DNA from: Plantago major
Lineage: Eukaryota; Streptophyta; Magnoliopsida; Lamiales; Plantaginaceae
Reading direction: 5' to 3'
DNA: 64,000 bases
Assembly: GCA_026545765.1 (NCBI GenBank)
Contig: JAIFAC010000286.1
Coordinates: 1 to 64,000 of the forward strand
Shown: positions 1-11,340 of the stretch, in pieces
Numbering within the stretch: position 1 is the stretch's first letter
Layout: each line of letters starts with the position of its first letter
The notes under the pieces: model-generated
The model's input: only the letters and a program-made list of their open reading frames with translations
What the model was told of the DNA's origin: nothing
The model's database searches: none
Made by a program: the position numbers and the translations under genes

Positions 1-764
1 TAAATAAATGGGAGATGTTTCAACTCCCTATAAGAAAACACAGAAGCGAGGGAAGTGAATAAATCGAGTGGTGAAGGCAATGGATTTGATAAAGATAAAC
101 TCTAAAGTTTCGTGGGAGAAGAGTGGTGTAAACTACACGGCACAGAGATTGACAGAGATTTTTGAGAAATTTGGTCATGTTGAAGATGTATTAATTAGGA
201 AGAAGAAAGGGTCGGCTTTTGTGGTAATGGCTCAAGGAAGCAGCGTAAGTATTCATAATTACATGTTAACATTGTTTTGTACTTCTTGCTGCTATGTTTT
301 GCTTTGATTCTAAAGGAGGTGTTTTGTTGGCAGGCTGCAAGTCTTGGCAACGCTTTGGGTGATATATCAAATCCTCTGCTAGTTTTACCTCTTCAACCCT
401 CTTCATCACCTGCAGTATTCAGTGGAGAGAGAGACGAATCTGATGTTGCAAGAGCGAGCAATGTTGTTGGGGATGGATATAAGGCATTTGAAGAATCTGT
501 ACTTGAAAAAGGAGAAAGGTAAGCAACTGTGCCGGCTTGTGTCTACTTAATCTAGATCTCATATATTATTAATCATTTGGTTGTTGGAAAGCTTTTGGAC
601 TGCTGTGGAGCTGTTTCATTTTGGTATCTGAGAAAATTCTGTTTCAAATGATTCAGTTCTTTTGCTATTTTGTTTCGTTGATGAAAATCTGAAATTTAGC
701 TATAATCTTGATAATCCTCTAACTATGTCGCTATTAACCAGGCTGCTGAACACAAAAGTCTTGA
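1..764 (+). pseudogene. DNAJC17-like gene, copy 1 (3' part only)
   Basis: This is the 3' half of a J-domain/RRM protein of the DNAJC17 type; the J-domain half lies beyond the left edge. The visible part encodes the RRM-like domain (KVSWEKSGVNYTAQRLTEIF, then FGHVEDVLIRKKKGSAFVVM). The exon ends near 244, and an intron follows up to the acceptor AG at 332-333. The next exon runs 334-518 to a GTAAGC donor, and a short last exon starts at 742. DNAJC17 relatives are spliceosome-associated J proteins that act in the nucleus. Single-base losses at the first donor (CAGCG-TAAG, where copy 3 has CAGCGGTAAG) and in the last exon break the frame, so this copy is called broken. Some of these losses may be sequencing error. 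The identity rests on the fuller copy at 40291. Confidence 0.7.
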
Positions 765-1593
765 GAAAGCCAAATGTAGCATTTGATGGATGTTGAAAAT
801 GCTCAAACATAGAGATACAAGAATGCAATCGAAGTCAAGGATCAAACTTGGAGATACAAGAATGCATTATATATTTCGCTTCTTTCTTAGTGGAAATTGA
901 TGGTAGATGTAAATATCATCTGAGAAATGTGGAAGTTCAGTACATGGATTCTTGTTGTAGTCATTGGTTTGTAGAACTACTTTGTATTGTTATAAGCTGC
1001 TAAAGGGAATGAAATAGTAGAAATCTTGATTTCATACTGATGTTGTGCAGATGTTTAGATATTTATTAGTTGTTCTTGTTGGATGCTGAATTAGTTTTGG
1101 TCGAACTGGGTAAATGTTTGCAGTTACATTTCACCTACCTTTCGCTTTTCGTGTCCACTTTTCGCCTCAAAATTCACTACGGTGAGGTTTGGCATGGATA
1201 TTGGAAAATTCGATTTTGATTAAGAGATTAGTCTGATTCCAAATCTTCCAAAGGCTAATCTGAACCTCATTTCTGGAACACTAGGTTGGCTCTTTCAAAC
1301 TATTTACATAAGGACTTGTGTAAATCTAGTTTCAACACAAGTTAAGATTATGAGTTCTAATTTGCACATTCATGTTCATTGAGACTCATACACAATAAGA
1401 TTAATTTAGTGTTTGAATGTACAAAATTGTAGGAATAACCTGAAAAAATACAAAGGACAAATAGTAAAAAGTAAAAGTAAAACTATATTCCATTTAGAAA
1501 CCAGAAAAGGAAAGAAATACAAACACTGAGTTGAAACAAAAATAAAAGAAACTGTTGCTACTTAAACATCTTACAGAAAGAAAAAAAACAAGG
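765..1593. other. Convergent intergenic stretch, unit 1
   Basis: This is the interval between the 3' ends of the DnaJ-like gene and the transporter gene. It is AT-rich and presumably holds both 3' UTRs. The same sequence recurs at 19313-20128 and about 41500-42337. I see no gene, only conserved non-coding sequence of the tandem unit. Confidence 0.6.
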
Positions 1594-3304
1594 CTATCTT
1601 TGTACTTGATTCACCATTGCCATCTCCTTCTTCTCATTGGCTTCCATTTCGCCTCTGAATTTCTTGTAGATGTCACCCTGTAGTATTCCTTAGTCCTGTA
1701 CACAAGAATCAACGAGACGAGTGCCCCAACAGGTTCGCAAGCAAGCACAATGAAAGACGCTCTGTAGCATTGGCTACCGATACATGTCAGCTCCTTCACC
1801 ATTGTTCTCCAGCCCTTTACTAGCGAAGTTGTTCAGTGCCTCATTGTCGACAGTCTCCCAACTATCACCACGCTCATTATGTATGATCCGAGGGGCTAAC
1901 CAGCTGACCACAGTTGAAGAGAGTCGAATAGTACTTCAGACCTAAAAGCTCTGATATGATGATGAACAACAACGTTAGCTGGATACCGGAGAATCCATGA
2001 GTAATGAACTTGGGAAAGGGAAAGCAATCATAGGATCACCGATAGCTGGCAGGACGAAAGTAATGTCATCATCAGTGTTCTTGGCACATTCCACTTCAGA
2101 AGCAGCTTTTCAGAGGCGAATCCGGAGAATACCCTGCGAAGTAGTTCCATATGCTCACCAGAGAAACGAATGTGCTAATGGTCCATTGTGGATAGCCTAA
2201 GGATTCTCCGATCTGGCCTAAGTTATGGACTGCAGTCAAGCTGGAACCGAGCCCACAGAACGTAGCCACGAAAAGAATGAGCATGTCAATGCTTAACAGG
2301 GCCTGCAATATGGTATAATCTTCACCTCTTTTCGGCTTCTTAAATATGCTCTCGAAACAGCCTGTCTCAGCTGCTGGCTCTTCCTTTTTCGGGCTCTCTG
2401 GCAACTCCACGATTTCTGAATTTGAAACTACAACCGGTGGTTGTTCCACAACAACAGCTGAAGGAACTTCTTGTGCTAGTTTCCTTTTCAAGTTCCATGT
2501 AGCTAATTCCTCTCTAACAGCAATCAACAATTGAAGAAACAGCAAGAAACAAACACCAGTTGCACTTATAACATAATCAGCATGAGCGAAAGTAACATAC
2601 TTCTGTGCAACAGTCAATCCCATCAAAACTAGAGCCATCACACCAGAGATAACCAGATACTGATGAAACACCTTCACCTCATTCGATGCCTCAAATCTTC
2701 ATGATCCGGATATTGAACACTAACAGAATCGAATAACAGCCGGAAGACACCCGATAAGCAAGATCAACGACTTGCCATCGCTCCCATAAATCGCGAAATA
2801 AAGCTGTGTGAAAATCGCCTACCAGCCCCACAAACCCCTTCATCAAACCAAGCAACATCCCTCTACTCTCAGGAAAATTCTTAACACAAGTAACAAGCGA
2901 CCCCGTGTGGGCGAAATTCTGCGAATTCGCACCAATGCAGATGTACGCACACATCTCCCAGACAGTAGGCTTCTTAATCTTTCCACTCACAGAAAGCCAG
3001 ATCATGAAGTAGCCCACGAAATTCATGGCCGAACCGACCAGGAGCACAAACCACACCGGGTAACCTCGCTATGAGGCCGGACAAAACTCCAACGTCATTC
3101 CCAAGTCCTTGCAGGTACTCAGCAGGTTAAGGCCGCCTGATCGTATCCGAGGGCCGATTTGATCACCTTAGAGTAGACACCGAAAGAGGTAAGTTGCCCC
3201 GTGCCTGCCATGATCAGGAACGAGGCAAACATCATGAACCATCGTCCGCCAGGAGCTGCAGCATGAACCCACACGCCTGCACGTCCAAGTTGAGCCATCC
3301 CCAT
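1594..3304 (-). pseudogene. Nodulin-like / NFD4-type MFS transporter, copy 1
   Basis: This is a multi-pass membrane protein of the plant nodulin-like/NUCLEAR FUSION DEFECTIVE 4-like major facilitator family. Such proteins are usually about 550-600 residues with some 12 membrane segments; their substrate is generally unknown. The start is ATG GGG ATG GCT at 3304 and the stop is at 1594-1596. Segments visible in separate frames are the N-terminal nodulin-like domain (FGVYSKVIKSALGYDQ, WFVLLVGSAMNFVGYFMIWL, MCAYICIGANSQNF), the loop (VVVEQPPVVVSNSEIVELPE) and the C-terminal helices (IWNYFAGYSPDS). The longest intact piece is 2096-2677. Several indels split the frame. The gene is intronless, about 1.7 kb, and convergent with the DnaJ-like gene. 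It matches the copies at 20129 and 42338. Confidence 0.75.
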
Positions 3305-4202
3305 CCTTGCTTTCTTTTTCTGAGACGGCATAAAATAGTTCAGTATTAATCACTTACACACGGTGTACAACGAGCATAAGGGATGCTCAAACAAACGAGC
3401 AAACAAACGAACATAAAGGGATGATCAAAACTAATTAACAACCTCTATGTCACCGTAACAAGACTCCAAATAGATCCTAGACGAGGAGAAAAATAGGTAT
3501 GGATAGCAGTTTTGGATAGGTTTAAATAATGGTGATGTAATATTTGATTAGTAGTAGTAGTTTTTGGATAGGATTAATAAAAGATTATGTAACCGGATAT
3601 AAATTACGTACTAGAAATAGAGAGATTCAAGGAAAGTAGTCTTTGTGCTCAGAAAGGTTGGTCTCTTCTTATGTGAGTAGTCTTTCATGACTATACAATT
3701 TCTCTTTTACGAAAATAGAAAATTATGCTGAATTATTGAATCATGCATGTTAAAGATATGTTGTAACTCAATGGCAATAAAGTGATTAAATTCGCTACAT
3801 CTTTTACAGATTAGATAATAACTCTTCTTTTTATCCACTTTTCATATTTTCTGTACTCTTTACATTTTGACAATTTTAATCCACCCACGGTATAATGTCA
3901 ATCCGTTAACTTGTTACAGATACACTGGTATTTTAGAAATATTCGTGAGGAGTGTAAATGTAAACAGATAAATATGAAGTGTAAAATATCATGTCAGCAA
4001 AAACTATTAGCTTGTGGATCGAAAATGTATCAATAATTTCAAACATCACTGTTTGTTCGATTTAAAGGTCGATCCTCAAAAAGTTTGATGCACTAATAGT
4101 AATGTTGATGCGTAATGATCAACTAATTATGGCAAAGTAGCATAAAATATATAGTACTTTATAGTCTCCGGCTCTCAAATAAAGTTAAATGATACTCTAT
4201 AT
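3305..4202. other. Intergenic spacer, unit 1/2 boundary
   Basis: AT-rich spacer upstream of the - strand transporter gene, so it should hold its promoter. It is repeated at 37588-38482 and 44079-44970. I see no ORF or RNA gene and no convincing TATA box. Confidence 0.55.
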
Positions 4203-4515
4203 CACTACAAGAAATCCGGCATTTAGCGACGGACGGTAGCGACGGATAGATTCCGTTGCTATTTACCGACGAATCGCTAATTTTAGCGACGGAATGGAGA
4301 CGGATTGAGCGAACTAATCCGTCGCTAATTTAGCGACGAATGTTTTTCCGTCGCCAAATAGACGGATAAAAAAATCCCGTTATTTAGATTTGATATTAAA
4401 TCCGTCCCTAAATAAGTTGACCGGATTAAAAAAAAACAAAAAAATAAAAATAAAATTGTAAATAGCGACGGATCGCTATTTATTTAGCGACGGATAACGA
4501 TCCGTCGCTAAAATC
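4203..4515 (+). mobile_element. CACTA-type transposon terminus (solo end), copy 1
   Basis: It opens with CACTACAAGAAATCC, the typical terminal inverted repeat of plant CACTA (En/Spm) transposons. About 300 bp follow, packed with AGCGACGGA and its reverse complement TCCGTCGCT, as expected for subterminal transposase-binding repeats. No opposite terminus (CTTGTAGTG) and no transposase is seen nearby, so this looks like a stranded end. It sits directly upstream of the DnaJ-like gene leader in every unit. Confidence 0.7.
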
Positions 4516-5945
4516 AATATACTATCGGCTTCAGCAGAATCATTTCTGCGCGTGTTCTTCTTCTCTTCATTTCTTCATTCGCCAAATCTCTTTCCGCCAA
4601 ATCTCAATTGCTCCGCCAATTTCGAGTCTTCTCGAAGCTGGGACAAGGAGCTCGTGGTCAACAAATTTCATCTTTTTTCACCTAAATCAAGGTATTTTCG
4701 CTAAAACCCTAACTTTGCCAAATTTGGGGATTTTGTTAATTTACTAATTTGAGCAATTGCATGTTTATTGTAAGTATGTAGTAGTTAGTTGCTTATATTA
4801 CATAGTGTGTTAACTTTGAGATATTCAATTGATATATTGATTGTGAATTTGGATTTTTAGTATAATGTTAAGATGTTTGAAGTATGTAGGTTGTTAATTT
4901 GATATTTTCAGATATGTAATAGGATTAGAATGATTTAGTTGAGTGTTTTGGAACCCTTACTTGATGTCAAAATTGGGAATTTTGTTAATTTCACTAATTA
5001 GATTAATTGTATGTTTATGGGAGCTATAGTATACTAGTTAGTTAACTTTGTGCAATTGATATATTGATTGTGAATTTGTATTGTTAATTAGTATAATGTT
5101 AGGATGTTTGTAAGCACGTAGTAATTTTGATTCGATTTGTGCTTGGTTCGATCTTTGATGGTTGCTAATTTAACTTTAAAATGCGCTATTATATGCCCTT
5201 ATAATCAGATTGCGATGTGTATCACATGCTTGACTAATAAATATTCTGAAATTGTACTTTAAGAGGCGATAGCAACACATTTAAAATTAAGGATGCGTAT
5301 CGCAACCTCACAAAATAAGAGAGAAAATCGTATAATAGTCAAACTTTAAGATGCACTACTACGTTAAAAATTAGAGACATTTGGCGATTATAAACGATAT
5401 CCAATCCACTCTAGTCACTTGAAATATTGTCGAGCTGCTTCCAATGAGTACAAGATTCTTGAAAATCTCCACAAAATCTACCTCCGGAGCAACCAGCACC
5501 ACCACCGCCGATCCGCCATCATCTCCGGCCACTATTTGGGTAAAGTATTTTTCAGAATTGGTAACTTTTCCCTTTATTTTGAAATTGATCATTTTACGGC
5601 TGCAATTCGGGCTTTTAGATTTCGATGTCTTCAATTCGATTGAAACCTAATTCAAATTCACTAAAATCCATCCGAGATTGATTGGTTTTTCGATTTTCTT
5701 GAATGCTACCGCTTGTTTTCTTCATTGTAAGAAATTTGTCAACTAGATCATATATTATGCCCCAAATTCCATAAAGGGAAATTGGAGTGTTTGAATATTT
5801 GTTGCTATCGACTTCGTGAGAATAGGCGTGATGTACATATTAGTTCACCTTTGTTTGTTTGTATATGAGTATCGGGGAACCTTTTGTTAAATTTTCAATA
5901 TTATTACGCTTTTGGCTTGATAAGATACCGTGTAGGTGATACGGA
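4516..5945 (+). promoter_or_regulatory. Leader / promoter region of DNAJC17-like gene, copy 2
   Basis: About 1.4 kb between the CACTA end and the DnaJ start codon, without a coding ORF. It begins with a pyrimidine-rich stretch (TTCTTCTTCTCTTCATTTC) resembling a plant 5' UTR. A telo-box-like AAACCCTAA occurs near 4704, just after a likely donor (CAAG/GTATTTT). The stretch before the start codon is a plausible acceptor region, so a long 5' UTR intron is likely. The same layout is seen in the copies at 38806 and 45311. Confidence 0.45.
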
Positions 5946-7064
5946 TATGGAGGTTGATCATTATCTTGTTTTAGACCGCCGTCCAATGAGGAAGGTGCCA
6001 AGTTTTGAGCAAGATATTCGTAAAGCTTATCGAGCGCGAGGTGTTGCATCCGGATAAGAGACCGGATGACCCTAATGCACATGCCGGTTTCTAAAGCTTC
6101 AGATTTCCTATGAGGTTCTCAAGGATGAGAAGGCTAGGAAGTTATTTGATGATTTACTTAGAGTGAACGAGAGAAGCTTCAATGACAATATCAACGCCAA
6201 GGGCGTAATGATTCTAAGCGCAGGAAGATGATGTCCGATCTTGAAGAAAGGGAGAGGTCTTTTCTGCTGATCCAAACATGAAAGCTCGAGAGGAGGAAGA
6301 GATGATCGCCCGAAACTCGTGGAGGAGATTGCTAGAATACGAGCTATGAACGCTAACAAAATGGGAGATGTTTCAACTCCCTATAAGAAAAACACGTAAG
6401 CGAGGAAGTGAATAAATCGAGTGGTGAAGGCAATGGATTCGATAAAGATAAAACTCTTAAAGTTTCGTGGGAGAAGAGTGGTGTAAACTACACGCATGTA
6501 GATCGACATAGATTTTGAGAAATTTGGTCATGTTGAAGATGTATTAATCAGAAGAAGAAAGGGTCGGCTTTTGTGGTAATGGTTTCAAGGAAGCAAATGT
6601 AAGTATTCATAATTACATGTTAACATTGTTTTGTACTTCTTGTCGCTATGTTTTTGCTTTTGGATTCTAAAGGAGATGTTTTGTTGGCAGCCGCAAGTCT
6701 TGGCAACGTTTTGGGTGATATATCAAATCCTCGCTAGTTTTACCTCTTCAACCATCTTCATCACCGCAGATTCAAAGGGAGAGAGAGGAACTGATGTTGC
6801 CAGAGCGAGCAATGTTGTTAAATAATATAAGGCATTTGAAGAATCAGATTTGAAAAAATGAGAAAGGTAAGCAACTCGTTCGGCCAGGTCTACTTAATCT
6901 AGATCTCATATATTATTAATCATTTGGTTGATGGAAAGCTTTTGACCGGTGGAGCCGTTTCATTTTGGTATCTCGAGAAAATTTCGCTTCAAATGATTCA
7001 GTTCTTTTTGCTATTCTGCTTTTGATGAAAATCAAATTTAGCTATAATCTTTACAATCCTCTAA

Positions 7065-7069
7065 CTATG
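7065..7069. repeat. Left target-site duplication of element A (CTATG)
   Basis: CTATG directly precedes the LTR (CTAACTATG/TGTTAGG) and recurs directly after the other end at 19269-19273. The unoccupied homologous site in unit 1 reads CTAACTATGTCG. Confidence 0.93.
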
Positions 7070-7797
7070 TGTTAGGAAATTTGTTAGATATTCGTTAGAA
7101 TATTTGTTTAGTTTTGATCAAACATGATGACCTATCTTAGTCTCGTAAAGGTGATTAGTACTCTTGGTTCACTTGAACATTGTAAAAGAGGAAACCCACT
7201 AAATATGATAGTTTAGTTAATCTTGTATAGATGTTAGGTCTCAAAATGTAATTTTATTTTATGACGAGAAGACCAAGAAGAAGACATCCAAGAACAAGTT
7301 CAACGACATTGAAGATTTGAAGATCGCACAAGATTATCAAAATGCTTTTTCATATACCTTGGTCAGATATCTTGAAGACACGAATGGTTTTAAACAAACT
7401 GTGTCACAAGAGATATCTGAGAAACAAAAGGTCTATCTGAAAACAAGGAGAGTGTCCACAGATATCTACACTCAGATACCTTGAGCCTTAACCACATTTC
7501 TGAAGAAGAAATATATGTTGCAAACAAAGTTGTTTCAATTTAAGTGGTATCCAAGATTGAAGATAAGGACGGCAAAGAATCGTAGAAATCAACAAGGTAG
7601 TCTCCGATAAAGCATAGTTCTGTTGACACTACAAGACAAAAGTATAGTACAATGCATTTAATGCACGAACAGAGATGTCTGAACAAAAGCAACGGCAGCT
7701 TCTGAAGAAGAAGACAAAATCGGCTACAGTACTATACACAGATATCAATAGCTTGAATTTGAGCCTAACGGATACTATTCAACGGCATTCAAATTCA

Positions 7798-7808
7798 TCT
7801 ATAAATAT
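7798..7808 (+). promoter_or_regulatory. TATA box of 5' LTR, element A
   Basis: TCTATAAATATC lies within a region resembling U3. The same box occurs at 18240-18250 in the 3' LTR. Transcription would be expected to start roughly 30 bp downstream. Confidence 0.6.
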
Positions 7809-8189
7809 CAACACTTAGACTTCTTGAGAAAACACACAGAACTTACACAACACAGAACACATTGAACATATCTTACTCTCTCAAAGCAAACTACATATCC
7901 TAAAAGCTATCGTCATGACCTTAGCTTTTGATCTTAAGTAGCATCAAGTTCTAAGTGTCCCGATCCTAAACAAGCAAAGTTATTCGTGAAAGAGTTGAAT
8001 CAAAAGATCAACTATCCGAGATTCATTCTCTTGAGCTTTTCATAAGACTTGTCAAGAAAAGGAACAAGATACCATACGCTGAAAAGTGTATTAACTAACT
8101 TGATTCACAGAGCTATCTGATTAACTGAAAAGTTATTAAAGAAGCTCATCTGACAAACTCAAACCAAAACCAACACCATAACTGGCGTG

Positions 8190-8455
8190 GAGTACAGGAA
8201 GTACTTAGTTTGGAAAATCAGGGAATAACTCCAAGGTTAACGGAGTAGAGGAAGTACTTGGTTGTGGAAAATTAGGGAATAACTCCAAGGTTAATGGAGT
8301 ATAGGAAGTACTTGATTTGGGAAACTAAGGAATAACTCCAAGGTTATTGAGTATAGGAAGTACTTAGCTTGGGAAGCTAGGGAACAACTCAAAAAGGTTT
8401 CTGAGTATAGGAAGTACTTGGCTGAGAAAGCCGGGGAACAACTCAGGGGGAACAT
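8190..8455 (+). repeat. 53-bp tandem repeat in LTR (about 5 copies)
   Basis: GGAAGTACTT recurs at 8197, 8250, 8304, 8356 and 8410, with spacings of 52-54 bp. Each unit also contains a variant of GGGAATAACTCCAAGGTT. The array is present in all four copia LTRs of the window, in reverse orientation in element B. Confidence 0.85.
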
Positions 8456-8821
8456 TTGGTTGGGAACCATTTGTTTAAGGGATTTTTAGAATAGGATTAT
8501 TGTAAGGTGACCTCAATCATCTATTCTAGTGAATTCTAGGTCTTTGGAAGACCGAAGTGGATTAGTTGGAGGATTACGCCACCTCCAGATACCACTATAC
8601 TTGCTGTGTTATTTACATTTCTGTACTTACTTTTCAGCAATACACACACACACTTTAACTGTTTCTGCACTCATCTATCTTAAGTCTTCCGGGCTCTAAA
8701 TCTAAGTATCAGATATCTTCACAGGTATCTGAGAAATTGTGTTTATCGACAAAAGTCTTAAAAGACTATTCAGCCCCCCCCCCCTCTAGTCTTTTACTTT
8801 GCCGTTATCTGGACCAACAAG

Positions 8822-8838
8822 TGGTATCGAAAGCAGAG
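8822..8838 (+). other. Primer binding site, element A
   Basis: TGGTATCGAAAGCAGAG starts 2 bp after the LTR. It resembles the common plant PBS TGGTATCAGAGC, complementary to initiator Met-tRNA, with a small alteration at the CAG. Confidence 0.65.
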
Positions 8839-8924
8839 GTTCACCGCCTTCAGACCAACCTAGATCCCCAGATAGGTGAAGGAACTTTGTCCATTTTCGA
8901 GGACTATTTAATTTGTGTGCAGGT

Positions 8925-9660
8925 ATGTCTCTGAGTGATGCACTAGTTCTCAAACCAGAGACAAAAGATCTAGAAAATCTCAGAAAAGAACTTGACATCT
9001 ATCAAAGAGAATTTCTAATGATCCGAGCTAGAGCCGAAAATCTCGAAGAAGAAAAGAATTTTCTTGCAAAGGAAAATTCTCAATTGGTTAAGATATCTGA
9101 GAGAAAGGATGCTGAAAATGCATTTCTCAAAGCTCAGATATCTGAGACTGAAAAGTCACACAAAGAAGCAATGGTCGAATCTAAAGAAATATGAAGATCT
9201 TCTTCGAGAACAAGGAACTCAAAAGAAAGAATTATCTTTTCAATCTTATGCCAAAGCTAGTGACACTCTTCAAGTACAATCTTACTTAAGAGATCCTTCG
9301 TAAAAGAAAGGACTTCAATAATACAGATAGATTGTTCTACCACTCTGAATAAGAGTAAGGAAAGAAGAACATTTTTAAGTACTCAGCAAGATGGTTCCCA
9401 TGCAATCTATAGTATTGGTCAGAAGACGAAGATTGTAGACAAAGGAAAGGCATTTGCGACTAATCCTTTGTGGGAAAAACAAGTCAAACAGAAAACTGTT
9501 GGGCATGTTTCTGAAAAGAAACATAACACTGAAAAGTGTAAACACCCACAAGGTTATGTCTCTCAAAAGGGTAGAATTGCAGTGGCAAATTCTCCCATGT
9601 CACTTTTTCTCGAAAGAAATTGACCAACCAGAGACTAGCAAAGTCACGAGAAAAGGTCTC
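8925..9660 (+). pseudogene. gag remnant, element A (N-terminal core deleted)
   Basis: It starts ATG TCT CTG AGT at 8925 and encodes about a dozen N-terminal gag residues (ending LVLKPE). It then jumps directly to a coiled-coil tail (KDLENLRKELDIYQREF, then LEEEKNFLAKENSQL). In element B these two pieces are separated by the gag core and zinc knuckle (about 34400-35650), so about 1.3 kb is deleted here. The frame breaks after about 9194. Downstream shreds (QDGSHAIYSIGQKTKIVDKG, around 9390) correspond to the C-terminal gag/linker of element B. Without the core and zinc knuckle this gag cannot package RNA by itself. Confidence 0.75.
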
Positions 9661-10323
9661 AGATAGCTTCAAGTGCTCAAACGGTATCGCTATAAAGGTA
9701 TCTAAAACAACTTGCTCATGAGTACAAGGTGAGCAAGAACGATGGTCGAAAGCTAGAATTGCTCAAAGCAATTATCGGTGGAAGTTGAATCAAGCCACCG
9801 AAAATCGAGGATAGGCTAGAAGAAATCGTTAGGAAAGCTAAGTTTGTCGAAAGCAAACTCGTAAACCCGACAGTATCCGAAAGCACCAAATGGAGCACCT
9901 AGGAACACACCAAGGAAGAAAATAATTTTACTAATGATAACATTCATTCAAATAGAATTCTCCTTATGTTCCAATAGACAAAAGAATATTTCAAAGAAAT
10001 TCATTCAAAAATGGATTCTTCGAAGATCTTTTAATCTCGACGGTTCCATCAAAGATATGAGAACCTAATCTCCTGCTTCTCGTTATGTGCGTAATGCTTC
10101 GACTAAAGCACAATGGCTATTGATAGTGGATGCGAAAGCACATGATAGAGATAAAGAAAATCGTCGATTACAAAGCTTGCAACATAGACCGTATATCATA
10201 TTTGTCGGAGGAGAATTAAATCCTCTCGATTCGCAACGCCAAATTGGGTTCATTAACAATCACCGACGATTACATGTTAAGGATTTGAAATATAATCTAT
10301 TTAGCATGAGCCATTATGCATAA
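9661..10323 (+). pseudogene. copia protease region, element A (degraded)
   Basis: This is the segment between gag and GAG-pre-integrase. The readable part, 10087-10323, ends with LHVKDLKYNLFSMS, the conserved stretch that closes copia proteases. The active-site region around VDAKAH (about 10123) is where the usual D-S-G triad should be, but it is not intact as read. 9661-10086 has no usable frame. Comparison with the same part of element B suggests numerous CAG/CTG-type changes. Confidence 0.55.
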
Positions 10324-10379
10324 AGGCTTTTATCAGAAATTCAAAGCAAAATCGCAAACTTATCGACAATGAATCAAAG

Positions 10380-11340
10380 CATACCTTGGTTGCTCGGAAA
10401 AGGAAGTCTTTATGTTGCCGATTGGCTTCGCCACAATCAAGAATGTCTCATGGTGAGTCAATCAGTCACATGAAGAGCACCGTTATGGCACAAGAGAATG
10501 AGTCACTTGAATTTCAAAACTCTAAACAAACTTTCCAAGAAAGAGTTAGTGGTCAGCCTTCCCAAAACATCTTTCGTAAAGGATGGTATTTGTTCTGGCA
10601 CGATGGGGAAACAATCCAAGATCTCTTTAAGTCCAAAACCGTACACTCTAGTGTTAGACCACCAAACTTTTACACATGGATCTTTTGAATCATCTCAGAA
10701 TTAGTTATGCAGAAAGAAGTATGGTTTGGTAGTTGTAGATGACTTCTCAAGATTCACTTGGGTTGTCTTTCCAAACTCAAATCGATGCCGTGGTGGAGAT
10801 ACCAAACTTGAAAAAGCTTGAAGTCTTGAAAATGACAAGGCATCTCAATCGTAGCACTATGGTATCGAGTTTATCAACCAAGACATAAAGGAGTTTTGTA
10901 CCGCAAAGGTATACAACACCAAATTTTCCTCCGTAAGAACACCTCAACAAAATGGTGTTGCGAAAGGAAGAACAAGCCTTAAAGAAGCTGCAAGAACAAT
11001 GCTAATAATCAAATAAGTGAAGCTTATTGGGTTGAAGTCAGAATACAACGCTACACTCGTAATGTATGTTTGATAAACAAACACCATGACAAGACCCCTA
11101 TGAAATCTTGGTTGGTCGACCCCAAATATCAAACATCTAAGAGTATTTGGTTGTAGATGTTTCGTTTAACAATGGAAAAGAGTATCCGAGAACATTTCAA
11201 CCAAAGGCGATGAAGGTGTATTTCTGGTTATTCTATGAATAGCAAAGCGCATGAGTTTACAACAAAAGAACAAAGAAGATTGAAGAATCAGTTCATGTTG
11301 TATTCTATGAAGGAAGTAAGAAAACACCCCTTACTGATGA
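10380..11340 (+). pseudogene. copia GAG-pre-integrase and integrase, element A
   Basis: The GAG-pre-integrase zinc-binding domain shows as MSHLNFKTLNKLSKKELV followed by GICSG. Part of the cysteine cluster is lost in the frameshift (CSGTMGKQSK). The integrase core follows: YGLVVVDDFSRFTWVVF near 10725 supplies the first catalytic Asp, and SSVRTPQQNGVA near 10930 is the copia-typical block around the catalytic Glu. The expected function is nicking and joining cDNA to host DNA. At least three frame changes occur, so no complete protein is encoded as read. Confidence 0.7.

Larger units (their letters stand above)
7070..8819 (+). repeat. 5' LTR of element A
   Basis: It begins TGTTAGGAAATTTGTTAGAT and ends GGACCAACA, about 1750 bp. 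It matches the 3' LTR at 17503-19268, with few differences in its last 700 bp by eye. Most differences in the first half are CAG/CTG-type changes. It carries a TATA box, a 53-bp tandem repeat and an 11-C run near 8774. Confidence 0.92.

Noticed and set aside
4203-4515. The AGCGACGGA/TCCGTCGCT array as a CRISPR-like or satellite repeat
   Set aside because: The repeats are irregular, occur in both orientations and follow a CACTACAAG terminus, so a CACTA subterminal region explains them.
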